Positions 52,443-60,953 of a stretch of 60,953 bases of DNA are shown here, piece by piece. The stretch is taken from NCBI GenBank assembly GCA_903859415.1, contig CAIOMN010000010.1:1-60953 (forward strand), read 5' to 3'. The notes beneath the pieces are model-generated. The model worked only from the letters and a program-made list of their open reading frames with translations. It did no database searches and was not told where the DNA came from. Source of the stretch: an uncultured Methylococcaceae bacterium. Lineage in GTDB: Bacteria > Pseudomonadota > Gammaproteobacteria > Methylococcales > Methylomonadaceae. A program made the position numbers and the translations under genes. Numbering within the stretch: the first letter of the stretch is position 1; each line of letters opens with the position of its first letter.

Positions 52443-55442
52443 CTATTCATTGATATTCTCCAAAGCGTTATCGCCTAATTCGCTCACCCGTTCTGTTGTA
52501 GCCACTGCATACATCTGTCCAGCTTCATTGACTAAAGCGGTGGCGGTAATCCAAACATCCTTAACCGCCCCACTTTTGGTCATCCGTTGGGTTCGGTAGG
52601 GCTCTATAATGTTAGCATGGCTCAGGTTAATCACTTTGTCCAAGGCCTTCTTGCGCTGGTTTTCGGGGATTCTGTTGCTGACGTTCATCAGTAAAGCCTC
52701 TTCTTCACTCCACCCGTACAGCCTTTCTGCGCCCGGGTTCCAGGCTATAATACGGCCATTCAAATCCTGTACGGTAATGGCATCACGCGCATCACGCACC
52801 ACGACGGCTAAGCGAAGCAGTCTGTTGGCTTTTTCCAGGGCCTCTTCAATCTGAATAGTTCCAGTGATATCCACAAAGGTAATGACCGCCCCCTCAATCG
52901 CATTGTGCAACGTGCGGTAAGGCAAGATTCGCAGGGTATAGCATTTGTCGTCCTTGGCCTGCACACGCTTCTCGATAGGGATCAAAGTTTTAAGGACTGT
53001 CCTTATATCTTCTCCCAAGGTAGGGTAGTTCACGAGATTGGAAACGATGTCGCTGACAGGTCGCTTAATATCGTGCGGAATCAGGTTGATAATCTGGCTA
53101 ACCAGAGGGTTAAAGCGCAAGATACGCAGGTTATTATCTACAAAGAGTGTGGCGATGCCGGAACCATCCAGCAAATTGTTCATATCACTGTAGAGTTGCG
53201 AGGCAATTTCAATCTTGGCTTGCAACTCGGCGTTAACCGTGTTCAGTTCTTCGTTGACTGATTGCAACTCCTCTTTTGAGGTTTCAAGTTCCTCATTGGT
53301 GGATTGTAATTCTTCGTTAACCGACTGCATTTCCTCGTTAGTGGATTTAAGCTCTTCGTTGGACGACTCCAACTCCTCATGGCTCGACAGAATGTAGCTT
53401 TCCTTGTCTGACAGTTCCTGTTTAAGCTCTGCAACAATCCGCTCATTATCGTCCACCAAGTGATCCTGTGCAGGATGGTCGGCAAACGTCTGCAGCATCT
53501 GTTCTGAGTCGATACCCGGTGCCTCTTCCAGGACAACCAAATACAAAGGTGGCTCAAGTGTATCAAAATATTTAGAGACCACTGGACAGATACTTAAGTT
53601 TACCAAGCTAAAATGGCCGTTGGTTTTAACGCGCAACAACTTGTCTTCCGTTATCTCACCGGTGGTCACCACCTTATGTAAGGCAATCGTTAACCGGGAC
53701 CTTAACCCCGTTCTGGCCATCTTTAGAATATTGTTGATCCCTACCTCACCCGACGTAGGTTCCAGGTAAATGCCAGTGCGTCCGTGCAGATAAAAAATGT
53801 CGCCTTTACTATTGACCAGTGCCGCTGAAACTGGAATATGCTGTAACAGCGTTTGTTCGGCCAATTCACGTAAGGGGGGTTTCATTTGAAATTTTGTACT
53901 GATACTGATTTGGGTCAACGCCTTGAGCGTGTTTATGGGAGGCATAAATACGCTTCTGGCTCCATGAGGACTACTGTAACTATTTCCTTGGCGCAGATAA
54001 AGCTTGGATTTTCGATCCAGCACAGAAAAAAGGTCGTCACATTCGCCAATACCTTCAGAAGTCCCTAGAAACAGCAGGCCCTCTGGGTTAAGTGAGTAGT
54101 GGAATAGAGGAATTATATTCTTTTGTAAAGTGGTGTCCAGATAGATGAGCAGATTACGACAACTAATGAGGTCAAGTCTTGAGAAAGCCGGATCTTTAAT
54201 TAAGTCATGCAAGGAAAAAACCACCATCTCACGTATGCTTCTGTGGATACGGTAATTACTAGTGCCCGGTTCAGCAGTAAAAAACCGCGTCAGCCGTTCT
54301 GGCGATAGGTATTCACTGATATTGGCTGGGTAAACACCGCTTCTGGCTGACGTTATCGCAAGGCTGTTAATATCGGTAGCAAATATCTGTACCGAATAAT
54401 TAAGCTTCAGCGCCTCCATGGCTTCCACCAAGAGTATAGCGATAGAGTAGGCTTCTTCGCCAGTAGAGCACCCCGGCACCCATACTCGAATGATCGAACC
54501 TACTGGCTTGTTGGCTAAAAGCTGGACCTTGATCTGTTCAGCAAGCGCCAAAAACGCGGGAGGATCACGGAAGAAATTGGTCACGCCAATCAGCATATCG
54601 AGAAACAGTGCCTCCACCTCGGCAGGGGTTTGCTGTAAATACCTGATGTAATCGCCAATAAACTCAATCTGGTTGACGGCCAAGCGCCGTTCAATACGGC
54701 GATTGATCGTATTAGGTTTATAGTGGGAAAAATCATGCCCCGTCTGGTTTTGCAACAGGATGAAAATCTTCTTCATCGCGTTTTGGTCATTAACCGTAAG
54801 ACCGGTACCGGACGGACTCAGCTTGCCGAAGGCATGGGTGACGTAGTCGATGAGTTTGCCTGGCATATCAGCCACCGGAAGCACATAGTCGACAAGTCCA
54901 GTGGCTATAGCGCTGCTCGGCATGCTGTCAAATTCAATTGTTTCTGGAGATTGGGCCATCACCATGCCAGATTCCCCTTTGATGAGCCGTACCCCTTGGG
55001 TGCCGTCGCTGCCAGCCCCAGACAGGATGATGCCAATGGCTCGTTCCTGCTGCTCTTGCGCCAATGAACGAAAGAAGAAATCAATGGGTAAACGTACTTT
55101 ATCCGTACTGGAAAGGTTAAATAACTGCAAGGTGTTGCCCTGAAGCGCCATAGTGCAATTAGGTGGGATAACGTAAATGCAGTTAGGCTGCACTATCATG
55201 CCATCTTTAACTTCAAAAACCGCCATGGAGGTGTAACGTTGGATAATTTCAGCGAGAAGACTTTTGTGCTCAGGCGCCAAATGCTGCACCAGCACAAAAG
55301 CCATACCCAGATCCGTATTAACTGGGATGCTGGAGAAAAACGCCTCGAAAGCTGACAATCCTCCCGCCGAAGCCCCAATGCCAACGATAGGGAATCGAGT
55401 AAGGGACGCTTGAGGTGCCGCCACGAGCTTTGTTGTTGTCAT
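52443..55442 (-). CDS. CheB-CheR-PAS hybrid chemotaxis-like methylation protein
   Basis: About 999 residues from the ATG at 55440-55442. A CheB methylesterase domain comes first (VGIGASAGGLSAFEAFF with the catalytic Ser, FVLVQHLAPEHKS with His, and LSGAGSDGTQG with Asp). A CheR methyltransferase follows (TNFFRDPPAFLAL, WVPGCSTGEEAYSIA, FATDINSLAI, ISCRNLLIYLD). A long coiled coil of repeated SxNEELxS units then leads to two PAS domains (LLDGSGIATLFVDNNLRIL and AITVQDLNGRIIAWNPGAERLYGW). No receptor genes are near. In such hybrids the PAS part may sense a signal and the chemotaxis parts modify an unknown partner. The frame ends at a TAG after which EAL remains continue in frame. Confidence 0.9.
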   Translation of the reverse strand: MTTTKLVAAPQASLTRFPIVGIGASAGGLSAFEAFFSSIPVNTDLGMAFVLVQHLAPEHKSLLAEIIQRYTSMAVFEVKDGMIVQPNCIYVIPPNCTMALQGNTLQLFNLSSTDKVRLPIDFFFRSLAQEQQERAIGIILSGAGSDGTQGVRLIKGESGMVMAQSPETIEFDSMPSSAIATGLVDYVLPVADMPGKLIDYVTHAFGKLSPSGTGLTVNDQNAMKKIFILLQNQTGHDFSHYKPNTINRRIERRLAVNQIEFIGDYIRYLQQTPAEVEALFLDMLIGVTNFFRDPPAFLALAEQIKVQLLANKPVGSIIRVWVPGCSTGEEAYSIAILLVEAMEALKLNYSVQIFATDINSLAITSARSGVYPANISEYLSPERLTRFFTAEPGTSNYRIHRSIREMVVFSLHDLIKDPAFSRLDLISCRNLLIYLDTTLQKNIIPLFHYSLNPEGLLFLGTSEGIGECDDLFSVLDRKSKLYLRQGNSYSSPHGARSVFMPPINTLKALTQISISTKFQMKPPLRELAEQTLLQHIPVSAALVNSKGDIFYLHGRTGIYLEPTSGEVGINNILKMARTGLRSRLTIALHKVVTTGEITEDKLLRVKTNGHFSLVNLSICPVVSKYFDTLEPPLYLVVLEEAPGIDSEQMLQTFADHPAQDHLVDDNERIVAELKQELSDKESYILSSHEELESSNEELKSTNEEMQSVNEELQSTNEELETSKEELQSVNEELNTVNAELQAKIEIASQLYSDMNNLLDGSGIATLFVDNNLRILRFNPLVSQIINLIPHDIKRPVSDIVSNLVNYPTLGEDIRTVLKTLIPIEKRVQAKDDKCYTLRILPYRTLHNAIEGAVITFVDITGTIQIEEALEKANRLLRLAVVVRDARDAITVQDLNGRIIAWNPGAERLYGWSEEEALLMNVSNRIPENQRKKALDKVINLSHANIIEPYRTQRMTKSGAVKDVWITATALVNEAGQMYAVATTERVSELGDNALENINE

Positions 55443-55793
55443 GATGCCTGAAAAGATTTGCAGTGATTTAACTTGCCTATAGATTATCAGACCTTGAGCA
55501 TGATCATCATTTAAATTACCCTGGCAAGAACGGCTTTGTTGAGATGGTTGATTTGCTTCCTGGTTCAGGGGCTCCACAGCATAACGGTCATCGGCTTTTA
55601 GTAAGTGGCTAATAGGTTACCGTATCGCTATATTATACTAACAATGCGCAATAATGGCTGTTACGTTTATTAGCCGCCAGCGCTTTTTAAAGTCTGAGAT
55701 CAGCGTTATTCTTTAACATTTCAATTCCCTGGATTGTAACATCAATAATGATTAATCTCGTTTGTATGAGATAGAGTCATCATAGCAAGTTTT
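55443..55793. other. Intergenic region with no recognisable gene
   Basis: This 351-bp stretch separates the PhnD-PAS-GGDEF gene from the CheB-CheR hybrid. The hybrid's frame extends open to 55577, but that part is not conserved-looking. One weak inverted repeat (ATCTC/GAGAT near 55755) could be a terminator scrap. I see no RNA gene or clear promoter. Confidence 0.5.
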
Positions 55794-58580
55794 TCATGCT
55801 TGTGTCCTAACATAAAACCGAATCAAATTACGCCCTGCATCTTTGGCCTCATACATGGCTGCATCAGCCCACTTCAGAATATCATCCTGACTACCTTCAC
55901 TACCATTAAAAATCATTACACCAATACTGGCTGTACAGTGATGTTCTATGGTTTTATCTGGATGTCCTTCATCGGAAATAGTGAATACATAAGGCTCGGA
56001 TAAGGCGGTGCGTATTTTTTCTGCCACAATATCTGCTTGTAATGTGGCTACTGATGGATCTTCATCTAATTTAGCAAGTATCACTATAAACTCGTCACCA
56101 CCAAAACGTGCAACGCTGTCCATCTTACGAATACAGCTGACCAATCGACGTGCTGCCTCAACTAAAAGCAAATCACCTACCACATGACCATGCTTGTCAT
56201 TGAGGGGCTTGAAATTATCTAAATCCAGGAACATCAGTGCACCATAACCCCCATCACGTTTTTTGGTTGCCAAAACGAATTGCAGACGGTCATTGAGCAG
56301 GCGTCTGTTCGGTAGATTAGTCAGTGAGTCATAGAACGCCAATTGATGAACTTCTTCTTCCATTTGCTTGCGTTCGGTAACGTCCCTAGCAGTTGCTAAC
56401 ACGCCAAGAACCTCACCTTTAGCATTACGGTATAAGGTAGCGTTATACAGGACGTCGGTGACTTTACCAGATGCATGACGAATTGCTAGTGGATAATCTG
56501 TGACTACGCCTTGTGAGAATACCTGCCGATAGCTTTCGTGTGCTCTTTCGGGTTCTGTAAAATAATCTGCAAAGTCACTGCCAATCAGTTTATCACGCTT
56601 GATGCACGTCACTTTTTCAGATGCAGCATTGGCATCAGTGATTTTACCTTCAACACTGATCGTTACTAAGGGGTCTAAACTCGCTTCAATCAGACTGCGA
56701 GAATATAAAGCCGCTGCCTGTAGGGCTTCCTCTGCATTTTTACGCTCAGTAATATCAATAAAAGTAGTTATTGCCCCACTTGTCACACCCTCTATTACGA
56801 TGGGACGAGTCCAGTATTCAACGGGTATTGCTGTGCCATCTTTATGCCAAAAAACTTCATCTGTGCAATGAATCTCTACATTGTGCATGAAAGCAGCATA
56901 CATTTTGCATTCTGAGACGGGATAGCGGCTACCATCGACATGTGAATGATGGATAAGTTCATGAATCTGCCTACCGATAATTTCGTCGGCTTGATCATAA
57001 CCCAGAATTTTCAAGAATGACTTATTTACAAAGGTGCACTGTCCATTGGCGTCAACCCCATAAGCGCCTTCAGCCATCGACTGTAGAAGGGACTGCATTT
57101 TTTCATGTGATTTACGCACCGCAATTTCTATTTCTTTACGCTGGGTAATGTCGCGAGTGACGCCCAATAAAACCGTCTCGTTCTTGTGATACATCGGCAC
57201 TGCACGAGTTTTCAGCCAACGATGCCCGCCTTTTAATCCCTTTATTTCAAACTCCAACTCCATTATTTCTCCAGCAAGCACGTGTCTATGCACCTGAAGA
57301 AAAGCATCTCGATATTCTGGCAAGACCACATCAAGTAAAGAGCAACCAACGACTTGTGCTAAAGAGTCGGCTTCGATCATTGCCAAGCCAGCCGGGTTCA
57401 TTTGTAACAAACATCCCTGTTTATCCATTATTTTGACACACTCCGGTTCGTTTTCAATGATGGCGTTCAGGTGGGCTTCGCTTTCCTGTAGCTGTTGCTT
57501 TTGCACTAGTAAAACACGATGGTCCGCTTCCAGTTTACGACTCGTAAAAAACAAACGCACGCCCAACAATAAGATGAGACTAATGGCAACTAAACCGCCT
57601 ATCATTTGCCAGAGATACCGTTCCCATATATCCTTTAAAGTAAATTGCGGTTTATCATCGAAGGGAGGTAAACGCAACTCCTTAAGCAAATTGGCTACCA
57701 CTGTATAATCAGAGGGCACAACAAAACCGTGTATGCCCATGTCGTGCAGGGCGGTAGTATTTTCTTCAAGCATGAAAATCGCAGCAGCAATATGCCTGGC
57801 AAGATTTTCGCCAACGTGAGGTAGTGCTGCAAACGGCCACTCCGGATAGAGCTGAGTGGAAAGTTGCCAAGGGAAACTGGACAAATGCTGGTCATTAATA
57901 ACCTTAATCTGCTTCATATCTAGCAATCCTTCGTGAGCCATACCTTCTAACACACCGGTGCGCACGAAACCGACATCAGCATGACCTGCCAGAACCGCTT
58001 GAACGACGTTATCATGAGGCATACCGGTAGAAATTAACTTGACCTCTTGAGGCAAATGAATCCCTACTCGATTGAGCTCATAAGCCTGTGTTTGATAGCC
58101 ACCCAGGGAGTCAGTGCTGGTCACTGCGACAGTTTTGCCTTTAATATCGCTGAGTGAAGTGATATTAGGGTCCCCTGCTCTACAGAAAATGACACCACCA
58201 AACACCGTAAAATTCTGTCCATTGTCATAAGTCGACAAGGTAGCGAGAGGAGCTGACATACCAATGCGTTTTGTCAGCAGAATATAATGTCCTGGGTTAG
58301 TTAACACGAAGTCCACTTTTCGACTAGCGATAGCGGCTTCCATTTCAGGAAAGGTGAGCGCCTCTATTACAAAATCATGATCCGGTATGGACTGTTTCAA
58401 CGCGACAGACAACGGTTGCCATTGCACCAGAGTTTGTGGTTTGGGGCGAAAGGCCAGCACGCCAATCCTTATCGTTTCAGCACCGTAGGCTGGATTAACC
58501 TGCAGTACTGTGCCTGTTATGCATGTGAACAGCATTAACACGCGAAAAAAGGAAGCTATACGGCTTTTTCTTATATTCAA
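55794..58580 (-). CDS. PhnD-like sensor, PAS repeats and GGDEF diguanylate cyclase
   Basis: 928 residues. A signal-like N-terminus is followed by a PhnD-type periplasmic binding domain (about 35-300: IRIGVLAFRPKPQTLVQWQPL, DFVLTNPGHYILL, IKGKTVAVTSTDSLGGYQ). One membrane helix (about 325-348) follows, then three PAS domains (about 365-740) and a GGDEF domain with the intact active site FGGDEFIVIL. It should make c-di-GMP in response to a small periplasmic ligand, perhaps an oxyanion. There is no EAL domain. The frame opens with TTG at 58580, and the true start is unsure (later GTG or ATG possible), but the signal peptide argues for the longest form. Confidence 0.88.
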   Translation of the reverse strand: MNIRKSRIASFFRVLMLFTCITGTVLQVNPAYGAETIRIGVLAFRPKPQTLVQWQPLSVALKQSIPDHDFVIEALTFPEMEAAIASRKVDFVLTNPGHYILLTKRIGMSAPLATLSTYDNGQNFTVFGGVIFCRAGDPNITSLSDIKGKTVAVTSTDSLGGYQTQAYELNRVGIHLPQEVKLISTGMPHDNVVQAVLAGHADVGFVRTGVLEGMAHEGLLDMKQIKVINDQHLSSFPWQLSTQLYPEWPFAALPHVGENLARHIAAAIFMLEENTTALHDMGIHGFVVPSDYTVVANLLKELRLPPFDDKPQFTLKDIWERYLWQMIGGLVAISLILLLGVRLFFTSRKLEADHRVLLVQKQQLQESEAHLNAIIENEPECVKIMDKQGCLLQMNPAGLAMIEADSLAQVVGCSLLDVVLPEYRDAFLQVHRHVLAGEIMELEFEIKGLKGGHRWLKTRAVPMYHKNETVLLGVTRDITQRKEIEIAVRKSHEKMQSLLQSMAEGAYGVDANGQCTFVNKSFLKILGYDQADEIIGRQIHELIHHSHVDGSRYPVSECKMYAAFMHNVEIHCTDEVFWHKDGTAIPVEYWTRPIVIEGVTSGAITTFIDITERKNAEEALQAAALYSRSLIEASLDPLVTISVEGKITDANAASEKVTCIKRDKLIGSDFADYFTEPERAHESYRQVFSQGVVTDYPLAIRHASGKVTDVLYNATLYRNAKGEVLGVLATARDVTERKQMEEEVHQLAFYDSLTNLPNRRLLNDRLQFVLATKKRDGGYGALMFLDLDNFKPLNDKHGHVVGDLLLVEAARRLVSCIRKMDSVARFGGDEFIVILAKLDEDPSVATLQADIVAEKIRTALSEPYVFTISDEGHPDKTIEHHCTASIGVMIFNGSEGSQDDILKWADAAMYEAKDAGRNLIRFYVRTQA

Positions 58581-59156
58581 AATTTATAAAATTCTATTTC
58601 AGTGGCTTGAATAAGACACCTATCATACCTAAAAACACGCCAGCATAATATTCAAGATCAATAAAACTATCTTTATAAACCACTTAGCAATCATAAAAAC
58701 GCATAGACAATCACAACCGAGCAATCGAATAACCCTTTTGAGCGCTAGCCCAAGCCATTCCAGCGCTGGAAAGCCTCAACCAATGCCCTTAAACACCTAA
58801 TCAGACATCACGCTTGTCCTTTGAGAAGGTGGCCCATTCTTTTGGAGTGGTCCAAATACTTGGCGGACTGCTAGATAATGCCTAAAAAAATTAGGCCACC
58901 CTAGTTGAGCGCTCAAACAGTATTTTTCAGCGCTGTAAAAGGTTGGGCTAGCGCTCATGCAAGTGTTGCCAGTGTCTCTCAGGATAAGCCAGACATCTGT
59001 TCAGTTACTTTAGATAATTTTATGGGTTGCTCCAACAGTCTAACGAGTCGCTCTACCGCTGGCTTATGACTGTTAAAATTATTGTATGATTCTCTTACCA
59101 CTCAATCATTATTGATCAGCGCTACAAACGATTAGGCGATACGCTCGGGTTCAGTG
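58581..59156. repeat. AGCGCT-centred palindrome and inverted-repeat cluster
   Basis: This 576-bp gap holds no gene but six AGCGCT hexamers (58741, 58762, 58908, 58929, 58950, 59118). TTCCAGCGCTGGAA (58758-58771) and TTGAGCGCTCAA (58905-58916) are perfect palindromes. TGAGCGCTAGCCCAA (58739-58753) recurs as its exact reverse complement at 58943-58957. ATAAGCCAG (58984-58992) and CTGGCTTAT (59059-59067) form another inverted pair. The whole could be a decayed non-autonomous mobile element or a protein-binding cluster. Confidence 0.75.
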
Positions 59157-59462
59157 CTAACAATGATAAATATCCAGCCCCACACGGTCGATATGTTCAA
59201 TTAAGGCCCGATTTTTAATGTCGCTATAATTTTGCAAATCGACAGCATAAGGCAAATCTGAATCAGCTAAATCCAGCAGTATATCTGCGACTAAAAAGCG
59301 GTCTATCCCTGTTCCTATCAGGACTAAATCAACATCACTACGATCATGAAAGTTGCCTTTTGCGCGTGACCCATACAGTTTTACGCTTGCAACTTCGGGA
59401 TGCATTTTAAACACCTGTTGTAAAATCAGCAGATGTTCAGGTGTTAAGCCAGTTATACTCAT
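59157..59462 (-). CDS. MNT-type nucleotidyltransferase antitoxin
   Basis: 101 residues with the nucleotidyltransferase motif LYGSRAKGNFHDRSDVDLVLIG near residue 30 (GS-x10-DxD) and a third acidic residue in YAVDLQNYSD. Its ATG overlaps the stop of the HepT-like gene upstream (ATGA, 59459-59462). Together they form a minimal nucleotidyltransferase/HEPN module, here with the HEPN-like gene first, opposite to the order in the pair at 10 kb. Confidence 0.85.
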   Translation of the reverse strand: MSITGLTPEHLLILQQVFKMHPEVASVKLYGSRAKGNFHDRSDVDLVLIGTGIDRFLVADILLDLADSDLPYAVDLQNYSDIKNRALIEHIDRVGLDIYHC

Positions 59463-59872
59463 GGCTCGTTAATTTCCGTTAGCAATTGCAAGTACCATTC
59501 TTGCAGCATCGGTAAATAGTCATCAGCTATTGATTGAATAACAGCTTCAAATTTAACAAAGTCATAGGTATGGCTCATTAAGTTTCTGTCACCGATCATT
59601 TTTAACCAGGTTTCAGGATCATCAATGAATTTTGCAATGTAGGCTTGTCTGATAACAGCTTTTGGAGAAATTTGATCTAATACAATGCCGTCATTTTCCA
59701 TTTTGTCTTTTAACACCTTCCAGGCAAGCTCAAAAGTATATTCAAAGCGCTGGATAATACCTTCTTTTTCTAACTGGCTGAGTGTTGCCAGATCATTTTC
59801 CATCGCTTCGCGCAGCAATAAAAAAGCCCGGTTAAAGTTATTAAAGCGCTGTTTCCACCGAATATCCTGCAT
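59459..59872 (-). CDS. HI0074-family nucleotidyltransferase substrate-binding protein (HepT-like)
   Basis: About 137 residues from the ATG at 59870-59872, preceded by AGGA; a start at 59902 is also possible. The four-helix family is recognised by IQRFEYTFELAWKVLKD and by RNLMSHTYD near the C-terminal third, matching the RNxxxHxY site of HepT toxins. It is encoded directly before, and coupled to, the nucleotidyltransferase gene. By family it is likely the toxin or target partner of that enzyme. Confidence 0.85.
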   Translation of the reverse strand: MQDIRWKQRFNNFNRAFLLLREAMENDLATLSQLEKEGIIQRFEYTFELAWKVLKDKMENDGIVLDQISPKAVIRQAYIAKFIDDPETWLKMIGDRNLMSHTYDFVKFEAVIQSIADDYLPMLQEWYLQLLTEINEP

Positions 59873-60131
59873 AGTCTTTTTTCCTGTTAAAGTTAATCCC
59901 ATTCAAATCCCTGCAAAATGCCCTTCGACTTACCCCCTGTGACTGTTTTTCAAGTTACCTGAAACGGCTATTTGTTGAGTTAGTCATCAAGGTGCTTTAG
60001 ACTCACTAACTTTAAAGTAAAATAAGATTTTAACAAAACAGTATTTAGCCTTTATTAAAATCGTTGAAATCCAATTAGATGTGGCAAATAATAATATCGC
60101 TACAACAAAGGCAGGAATAAAAGGAAAACTT

Positions 60132-60380
60132 ATGTTAATACAATTACAGCCAGAATTTGACGAAGTTTTACAACCCCTTGGTAGTCATGCGGTCGAGTTT
60201 TTCTTGGCGGCAAGTTTATACCACGCACGGAAAATAAGTTTTGCAAGTGCCGCTTATATTGCAGGATTAAGTTTCGATGCGTTTCGATACCGATTAGAAG
60301 AGCATTTTGACCAAGGTTATATTATTTCCGATGAATGCGTATTGGAAGACTTGCAAACGGTAGAACATATCGCGTCATGA
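60132..60380 (+). CDS. UPF0175-like antitoxin
   Basis: About 82 residues from the ATG at 60132, which has AAGGA 7 nt upstream; the longer frame from 60081 is less likely. The FFLAASLYHARKISFASAA and AAYIAGLSFDAFRYRLEEH segments match small helix-turn-helix-like UPF0175 proteins that pair with DUF3368 PIN-domain toxins. Its TGA overlaps the toxin ATG (ATGA, 60377-60380). Confidence 0.72.
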   Translation: MLIQLQPEFDEVLQPLGSHAVEFFLAASLYHARKISFASAAYIAGLSFDAFRYRLEEHFDQGYIISDECVLEDLQTVEHIAS

Positions 60381-60776
60381 GAATTGTCCTGAATACCAGT
60401 CCAATTATTTTTCTAGGCAAAATCAACCGCCTGAATTTATTAGAGCATTGCGCAAGTCATATTGTCACCCCCAAAAATGTCGCTCTAGAATTAGGCGATT
60501 ATGAGTTACCAGATTTTATTCACGTTGAAAGCTTATCGATGGTTGGGTTACGTAAAAGGCGCTATGGGGCGCTTGCATGAAGGCGAGCTTTCAGCAATTG
60601 TTATAGCACAAGAATTAGCTGCAGATTTTGTTATCTTGGATGATTTATTGGCCCGACAAAAAGCTCAACATTTAAAGATTAACGTGATTGGAACACTGGG
60701 ATTGTTATTACTCATGGCAAAACGTGAATTACTCAGCCCCCAACAAGTATGGCTGAATATTACCGAATTAACCTAA
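60377..60776 (+). pseudogene. Frameshifted DUF3368 PIN-domain toxin
   Basis: The first frame starts at 60377 (MRIVLNTSPIIFLGKINRLNLLEH), with the PIN-domain aspartate replaced by Asn in LNTSP, and runs to a stop at 60580. The remainder (GAMGRLHEGELSAIVIAQEL, then ADFVILDDLLARQKAQHL and NVIGTLGLLLLMAKRELL) is in another frame from about 60540 to 60776. Both parts align in order with DUF3368 toxins, so a one-base insertion (or two-base deletion) around 60535-60560 has split the gene. The toxin is probably inactive, unless this is a sequencing error. Confidence 0.8.
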
Positions 60777-60953
60777 AAAAATCAGTTGAGTCTAACCCTG
60801 CCAAAAAAATTCACAGCAATTCAGAGCATTCTAGTTCCATCTACAAATCAATCAGTTGCTGAGTATTGAAATTTAATTTTTCCGGTTGTTTTAGTGAATA
60901 ATAAGCAATTTTCTATTAACTTCACCTTTAAAAACCATACTCCCGATGAAAAA

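Overview
The window most likely comes from an AT-rich gammaproteobacterium related to the Methylococcales (methanotrophs). This is an inference. It rests on a 132-residue bacteriohemerythrin that closely resembles the Methylococcus protein as I remember it, beside an aa3-type cytochrome oxidase cluster in gammaproteobacterial order, and on ftsY-ftsE-ftsX-rpoH, dksA-gluQ and a TIGR02647-like gene of gammaproteobacterial type. No ribosomal RNA, tRNA or CRISPR array was recognised.

Layout. (1) 1-2.8 kb: a Tat-exported CueO-like multicopper oxidase, then a 41-bp tandem repeat array (about 2141-2500) abutting a possible transposase scrap. (2) 2.8-31 kb: a long all-minus-strand cell-surface locus. 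It holds nine glycosyltransferase polypeptides (one a GT2-GT4 fusion), two methyltransferases, a Wzx-like flippase, a Wzm/Wzt ABC exporter, an acyltransferase, UDP-glucose dehydrogenase, a MntA/HepT toxin-antitoxin pair, a 1228-residue DUF4214 S-layer-like protein, and a complete type I secretion system (ABC ATPase, HlyD-like adaptor, TolC-like channel). The plan recalls S-layer loci in which a type I-secreted protein is held on a surface polysaccharide made by neighbouring genes. (3) 31-34.4 kb: gluQ, dksA, an aminotransferase, a rhodanese and a small TIGR02647-like gene. (4) 34.5-45.4 kb: rpoH, ftsX, ftsE, a single ORF that fuses a heme A synthase-like domain to the SRP receptor FtsY, and the aa3 oxidase genes (two assembly factors, coxC, ctaG, a 32-residue membrane ORF, coxA, coxB). 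(5) 45.6-52 kb: bacteriohemerythrin, an unrecognised lipoprotein divergent from a PhoP/PhoQ-like two-component system, and an exported HEAT-repeat membrane protein. (6) 52-58.6 kb: an EAL remnant, a CheB-CheR-PAS hybrid and a PhnD-PAS-GGDEF diguanylate cyclase. (7) 58.6-60.95 kb: an AGCGCT-rich palindrome cluster and two toxin-antitoxin modules, one with a frameshifted toxin.

Most notable: the CtaA-FtsY fusion, whose CtaA half lacks the expected first periplasmic loop; a near-perfect CIRCE operator (17 of 18 arm bases) in front of rpoH, implying HrcA control of sigma-32; the helically phased repeat array; and a 32-codon gene translationally coupled to ctaG. Start sites were moved inward where a ribosome-binding site, a translational overlap or the family's usual N-terminus argued for it.
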